Assembly: GCA_002811675.1 (NCBI GenBank)
Contig: PDIM01000042.1
Span: 65,461 to 95,079 of the forward strand
DNA from: Ichthyosporea sp. XGB-2017a
Taxonomy: Eukaryota > Opisthokonta > Ichthyosporea
DNA length: 29,619 bases
Direction of reading: 5' to 3'
Made by a program: the position numbers and the translations under genes. The notes below the pieces were generated by a model. The model was not told the DNA's origin. It searched no databases and saw only the letters and a program-made list of their open reading frames with translations. Positions 25,901-29,619 of the stretch are shown here, piece after piece (the stretch's first letter is position 1; every line of letters starts with the position of its first letter).

Positions 25901-28638
25901 TTTGCAGTGTATAGCTTTTCCCCTAAAGGAAGAACATATTGATCATTCTTGGAAGCTTTTAGTAAACGACAGAGATGGGCAGAAGAACGCTTCTCCCCTT
26001 CACCAGACACCTGTTGGTGAGGCTTCTTGCGCAAAACCATGTCATTACGCATGCCATTATAAAGTTTACAATATGGTCCTATACTACCTCGATGATTTGT
26101 TGCAAAAAATTTAACAAACACACAAGCACGATCAACCTTACACATCTCTACGCACTCAGAGAAATTATCTTCACCAGCAATGTCTACCACCACTCCATCG
26201 CTTTCAATAAATTCCATTTCGTATTCATCTGTGATCCTCCATGTAAGGCCAGTCAAATGAGGGTAAATATTCTGTGTTGGAGATTCTAGAACCCCCACCT
26301 CAGTCAGGCTTTCCCTGTTATCGGATTCCCAGGGCCGTCTTCCAATTTGAGAGCTTTCTGTCAGGTAAGTATGACATTCTCGAATTTGCTGGTTTTGTGG
26401 GCATGGGGGAAATGAGCCTTTAGTGGTTTTAGCAACATCTGTAGAACAGAGCACACAAAAAGGACTCCCATGACATCCATCGTCAAACCTATAGTAGTCT
26501 GCTTTATAGCATGAGTCGAAGGAAAATATGTTGTACAGACCAAACTTTGGATTATTCTCTGGTGCGCGAAGACATTGGATTGCAGCTTCATAATTGCCGT
26601 AAGATTCCACTTCGTCGCCCACAGGGTCTGTCATGGCAGTAAGGGGGAAAAGATGCTTTTTACATACATCATGCTCCTCGAATATAGATTCTACTTTGCT
26701 ATACTTCATAACACACATAGAAAGACCGATCTCGCTTTTGCGACTTTCATGAAAGAACCTATAAGCTGGAACAAAGCCGGGTTTACATTCGCTGCACTTA
26801 TAGAGACACTTTTTAGCATCGAGGGCAATAATTTCCTGACAGCCAATAAATATAGGATGATTAACGTCACATAGCTTACAACTAGGCTGACAATTATTCA
26901 ATGGGTCGCGAACTTTAAGATATTTTATACACAGTGGTATTCTTTCTAAGATTCCGTGCATATTATCACAACTTTTATCCCCTCCCTTCTCTGCCCAACA
27001 CTGATCCACATTTACTGGACAACGAGGAGTGTACTCAGCTTGTAATTCTTGCAGACTACCCTCCGTTTCAACGATTTGGCAATAACGACACTTTTTCTCA
27101 ATGCCATCAACATTGAAACAGCCGGGTACATTCGCACTGTCACAGGCATTGTCGTAGAAAGTAAATCGATTTGAGGATGCAAGGGAAACAGTTGTATGCC
27201 CAAGGCATTTTGGTTGCTCTGAGAGGGACGAACATGCACTTCGGCAAAGTTTATCGACTTCATCCACGTACTTTGGGGGCTGGCAATCATCTGTTGTCCG
27301 AGCATGAAAACCTGTTCTGCAATTGGCTTTACGTTGGTATTTCGGCTCGAGAAAGCTGCAAGGAACACATGCTTCCTCAAAAACCACAAAAGGTTCAAGA
27401 CACTTACAAGCACCATTCTCAATTACTCGTGGGAGTTCACATTTCGTGCAAACATTTCGATTAGTGTCCAAGTAAAATCCAGGTTTAGCGTGGCAGCCTA
27501 CGCAACGTCCATTTAACACAATATGGTCCCGGGGGCATTCAACACATGTCTTGGAGTTTTCTTCTATATATTGGTTCTTATCCTCAGTGCAATTTTCGGC
27601 TAACATTTTTCCATTCTTAAAAGACAAATATTTGTCTTTGGAAAATCGAGGCACACACCTCACCCCAGGTAGATTACCGTATTTCGACTCATATTTTTCG
27701 AGGACATTGGTGGCAGGGTCACAAAGCACGCAGTTGCCAGTTTTCCCTTCTTCGTAAAACGGAGCTCTACATTCACAGGTGCCATTGTGAAGTTCTTTTG
27801 GATATGCGCAGGCACAGGGGCGAGTGTCGTCATCACAATTCTTCTCGCACCTCGGGTCATTGAGGTTTCTACATACGCAGCGAGAGCTCCATTCATCTTT
27901 TTCTTGCTTTAGAACAAGGTATTCGTGATCTTTGCATCTACATTTATCTTTGTCATGCAAAAGTTTCAGACACGGAATGCATGACGTGGTCATATTTCCT
28001 TCAAATCTACCAATATAAAGTTCGGAATTGGCGCACATGCAAGATGTATAACTATACTCTGTTGTAAATGGGTCCTCACAGGGGACACACACACCATCCA
28101 CGATGTGGAAGGCAGGTTCTCTACAGGGTGTACACTCCTGCTGTTCGTTCAAGGCCATATACGGCGGGCACGGAAGACATATTCCATTTACTTCATATTC
28201 TCGACCAGGAGGACATTTGCATACCCCGTTGATGATATCTCTCCCACCGCCACATTCAACACAGAATGTTCTCATTGGATCAAGGAAAAATCCAGGGCGA
28301 CACTTGGCGCACTCAAGGCGGCCTTGTGTTTCACTGATACGAGGGACTGCACAGCCCTCGGGAACAGATACACAACCTAACATAGAGTTACCGCCACATC
28401 GAGGAGCCATAAAGTGCCCTGGCGAACATTTCCCTTCTCGTCCTAACTCCTCTTCATTTTCATTTTCTTGGTCCGCCGCCGACAATTCGATCTCGGTGAG
28501 AATATTTCTTATAATACCCAAATCTTCTTTCAGTTCACGAGCTACTTCAAGCATGTCCTCTTGTCTTGGTATGACTTGGCCTTGGACTAGAAGACAAGAG
28601 CAGATTATTACCACCAGCAAAGCTGATCTTAGATACAT
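22990..28638 (-). CDS. Secreted 1882-aa protein: Cys-rich region, PAN-like modules, GH81-like domain
   Basis: ATG 28638 begins a signal peptide (MYLRSALLVVIICSCLLVQG); an upstream GTG frame is not used. Residues about 55-790 are Cys-rich, with modules such as CVECPRDHIVLNGRCVGC and CTPCREPAFHIVDGVCVPC that resemble GCC2/GCC3 or ephrin-receptor-like repeats. Two PAN/apple-like modules follow (about 805-895 with C829, and 905-965 with C924). From about 1048 to the end the sequence resembles GH81 endo-beta-1,3-glucanases: MPTNSEWTNLLLSG (Pro1050), MHFQYGYWVHALAYM (1533 on), a segment ending SFVNP, HSYSLGIVYDRDG then MQDSSGEAVNAY (Glu1647), and a C-terminal APMNDFV block. The family's HHFHYGY motif is preceded by Asp; here that position is Gly1532. 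There is no membrane helix or GPI tail. The single 5.6-kb frame has no introns. GH81 homology is my reading of motif order and needs a profile search. Confidence 0.78.
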   Translation of the reverse strand: MYLRSALLVVIICSCLLVQGQVIPRQEDMLEVARELKEDLGIIRNILTEIELSAADQENENEEELGREGKCSPGHFMAPRCGGNSMLGCVSVPEGCAVPRISETQGRLECAKCRPGFFLDPMRTFCVECGGGRDIINGVCKCPPGREYEVNGICLPCPPYMALNEQQECTPCREPAFHIVDGVCVPCEDPFTTEYSYTSCMCANSELYIGRFEGNMTTSCIPCLKLLHDKDKCRCKDHEYLVLKQEKDEWSSRCVCRNLNDPRCEKNCDDDTRPCACAYPKELHNGTCECRAPFYEEGKTGNCVLCDPATNVLEKYESKYGNLPGVRCVPRFSKDKYLSFKNGKMLAENCTEDKNQYIEENSKTCVECPRDHIVLNGRCVGCHAKPGFYLDTNRNVCTKCELPRVIENGACKCLEPFVVFEEACVPCSFLEPKYQRKANCRTGFHARTTDDCQPPKYVDEVDKLCRSACSSLSEQPKCLGHTTVSLASSNRFTFYDNACDSANVPGCFNVDGIEKKCRYCQIVETEGSLQELQAEYTPRCPVNVDQCWAEKGGDKSCDNMHGILERIPLCIKYLKVRDPLNNCQPSCKLCDVNHPIFIGCQEIIALDAKKCLYKCSECKPGFVPAYRFFHESRKSEIGLSMCVMKYSKVESIFEEHDVCKKHLFPLTAMTDPVGDEVESYGNYEAAIQCLRAPENNPKFGLYNIFSFDSCYKADYYRFDDGCHGSPFCVLCSTDVAKTTKGSFPPCPQNQQIRECHTYLTESSQIGRRPWESDNRESLTEVGVLESPTQNIYPHLTGLTWRITDEYEMEFIESDGVVVDIAGEDNFSECVEMCKVDRACVFVKFFATNHRGSIGPYCKLYNGMRNDMVLRKKPHQQVSGEGEKRSSAHLCRLLKASKNDQYVLPLGEKLYTAKSGHISETPYQCCTTCKQHSACYFFHFSPITGSCTFYGQSKVSFEFMSEHLVYGQVGTQDQYADAYLDESMTMDLEQLIQFQQPLVVEEPLEESNGRSSYGEDDDKFLFDFMNSPSVVHFHGHPSSPLRHSQPSKAMPTNSEWTNLLLSGDISPEGREQWTIYPIPYHIKIEKSSLTFNRAKPSSTQDALGIGDRTDTGSEITFLFDKSLQMTMKEHTELGTILKWESRVVHESAKGFPPSVEAYIVAGNPFVTLKFVNTALSIDFKLCTFAGKNDLVLPNSSKMTCLGALSSAGNEAIMGQSAALNYVFYFENYNPMVFSPRTKLQKKYTGVVRIASFWKNTGVGNAEKFDDLVTEEDMMRILNRHFRVYPLKVLSSFARASTYGTSNYYIKYRYQTSVMRVDQSVEAFSETSVDDLLMIRLEHHSSLYEDGELGLEVVVKKKVNGKSRNIVVAQTNFLGDSNLRFVRVQRSGVSEHTLHSKLDVQDPLFSTFPELVVPTNRISKDTLKSEVCALLNETFELSKMTVYEGGQRVYRAARLVYLTQQYYPNEYLLKRCVHNGPKDPSRIVIDQLTHFFSSSMIYDHTWKGIYPTSQSEKKFARSTSDILAENEGLGTYTGMHFQYGYWVHALAYMLRFVYNVLSRKPELPPVITYSEKQALDREMVELLAPLTAYWSIIYAVIRSFVNPFTESSRPSNVRNQFPSARHMDHYRFHSYSLGIVYDRDGRMQDSSGEAVNAYLGAARIAETLEMMASVLDANQALIPKEALRLAQKVSLHSKSLLAMETKASKLYWQRARHYQTLKTISNDSPKYLRSPSFSELIQYTLPSVVWSNKFENYPYTESTLYEIRVDKLACGNTSSVLHAVNVAYHCNMVLAPMNDFVIREYSAKIYQQTFLNIAMEMWSHCFPIDLQIAESELDFLARNNLFWGGVVFQAAVYDNESRPSHVPPEYLASWDSHSSFMSILYHNM

Positions 28639-29619
28639 TGCTGTCCAGGGGCAAAGTTGTTCTATACTACAAACCGAACTAGTCACAAATATATAATTTG
28701 TTTAGTGCTAGGAAAGATTAAGATTACGTTGTCCTCTCAGTTATTCTCTATCAGGTGTTACTATATTCAGCGTATGGCCAGATCTAAAATTAATATATTT
28801 AACAGCTCGCAAATGGGACGGGAGATTAGAACGTGTGACAGATATATGCAAGTCATGGATCAAAGACCCCAAAACAACAGTCTCGATAATCAACCCAAGT
28901 CTAATTATGCAGTAGTCAATAGCAGCGATGGAGGCTGCAACTAAAATATGTCATGAGCTGTCAGCTGTGCCCAACCCCCTATACCCCACTGAATGACAGA
29001 TGCCCTACTTGGCATGTTATTACTTTAGCCATCTATGTGGGCTACAAGAGCCAACATTGCAGGTGACCAACTCAATATTAAAAACATGCAGCGAACAGGT
29101 AATCAAGCAACGTCAAGCAACGAAATCAGTTACAATATATCCTTAATGCCAATTCCAGAGCCTGACGTTTAACATATATTATTGTTTGGGACAACAAACA
29201 GTATGACAAGAATCTCAAGCATATATACGTCATAGTACTATACTCTACATCATCCATCTAGCAGCTATGTAGTACTGTGACAGAAGGAAACTAAATATTT
29301 ACCATCTCAGCTACGTCGGGTTACCTCATGCAGCACCCGCGCATATATAATCAGGCGATTAATGTCTCGGAAACATGATCGACATGATCTACAGCTGCAC
29401 CAATAACGGCACAATTATTTTCAATGTTCTCATCGAGTTCACATACATATAATAATTCCTGTCTATTAAATCTTCCTTCATATTCCTAAACTCCTTCATA
29501 TTAGCTTGTGATCTCAAATTTTCAGCATATTCAGTTGATCTTATATATCTGCCTGCTTATCTGCCATTGGGTACATCTGTTTTCAGGGGTCAGAAATTCT
29601 ATTTTTTGTTGAAAATATT
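28639..29619. other. AT-rich flank upstream of the giant gene
   Basis: Should hold the promoter of the 1882-residue protein gene (minus strand). AT-rich, with several ATATAT runs and no single convincing TATA box. A 95-codon plus-strand frame (28657-28944) has no recognisable features. No gene seen to the window end. Confidence 0.45.

Noticed and set aside
28657-28944. 95-codon plus-strand frame upstream of the giant gene
   Set aside because: AT-rich, overlaps the start of the giant gene, and has no motif.
1-29619. tRNA, rRNA, CRISPR array or transposase
   Set aside because: No GGTTCGAATCC-type B box in a cloverleaf context, no rRNA-like conserved stretch, no spacer array and no transposase or reverse-transcriptase motif was found by eye; a covariance-model scan was not possible.

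Overview
This window is from a microbial eukaryote with a standard genetic code and few introns. Almost every gene is one uninterrupted frame; the clearest intron (GTAAGT...CAG) lies in a PEX13-like gene at the left edge. Genes have eukaryotic cores: TATAAAAG boxes upstream and AATAAA signals downstream. Products are eukaryotic: a peroxin, a Qa-SNARE, a mitochondrial carrier, GPI-anchored proteins and large secreted glycoside-hydrolase proteins. I cannot name the lineage from sequence alone.

Layout. 1-1860: partial PEX13-like gene, a small convergent gene (68 aa), and a probable multi-exon gene of unknown function. 1970-9505: a tandem cluster, all on the minus strand, of an unrecognised secreted four-cysteine family with N-terminal signal peptides and C-terminal GPI-type signals. 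It has three intact members (A, C, D), one recent broken copy (B) and one old truncated remnant (E). The B duplication is fused to a stray piece of the PEX13-like gene (exon end plus intron). 9506-11026: mostly gene-empty. 11027-13060: secreted GH18 chitinase with two Cys-rich, probably chitin-binding modules on Thr-rich linkers. 13407-15140: nicotinate phosphoribosyltransferase (NAD salvage) with a large insertion. 16002-16679: protein with two YbjQ-like domains. 17240-18124: mitochondrial carnitine/acylcarnitine carrier. 18740-19231: two-finger C2H2 protein. 19876-21047: a coiled-coil, basic protein whose frame is broken by a triplicated 28-bp repeat and later stops. 21642-22670: syntaxin (Qa-SNARE, syntaxin-7/Pep12 type). 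22990-28638: a 1882-residue secreted protein with a long Cys-rich region, two PAN/apple-like modules and a C-terminal region resembling GH81 endo-beta-1,3-glucanases, apparently with a replaced catalytic acid.

How the genes relate. There are no operons; genes have their own promoters and polyadenylation signals. One theme recurs: the chitinase, the GH81-like protein and the GPI-anchored family are all secreted or surface proteins, which suggests wall or extracellular polysaccharide biology, though co-function is only an inference. The carnitine carrier and PEX13 belong to fatty-acid/peroxisome metabolism. The most novel material is the four-cysteine GPI family with its duplication history, and the GH81-like fusion protein.
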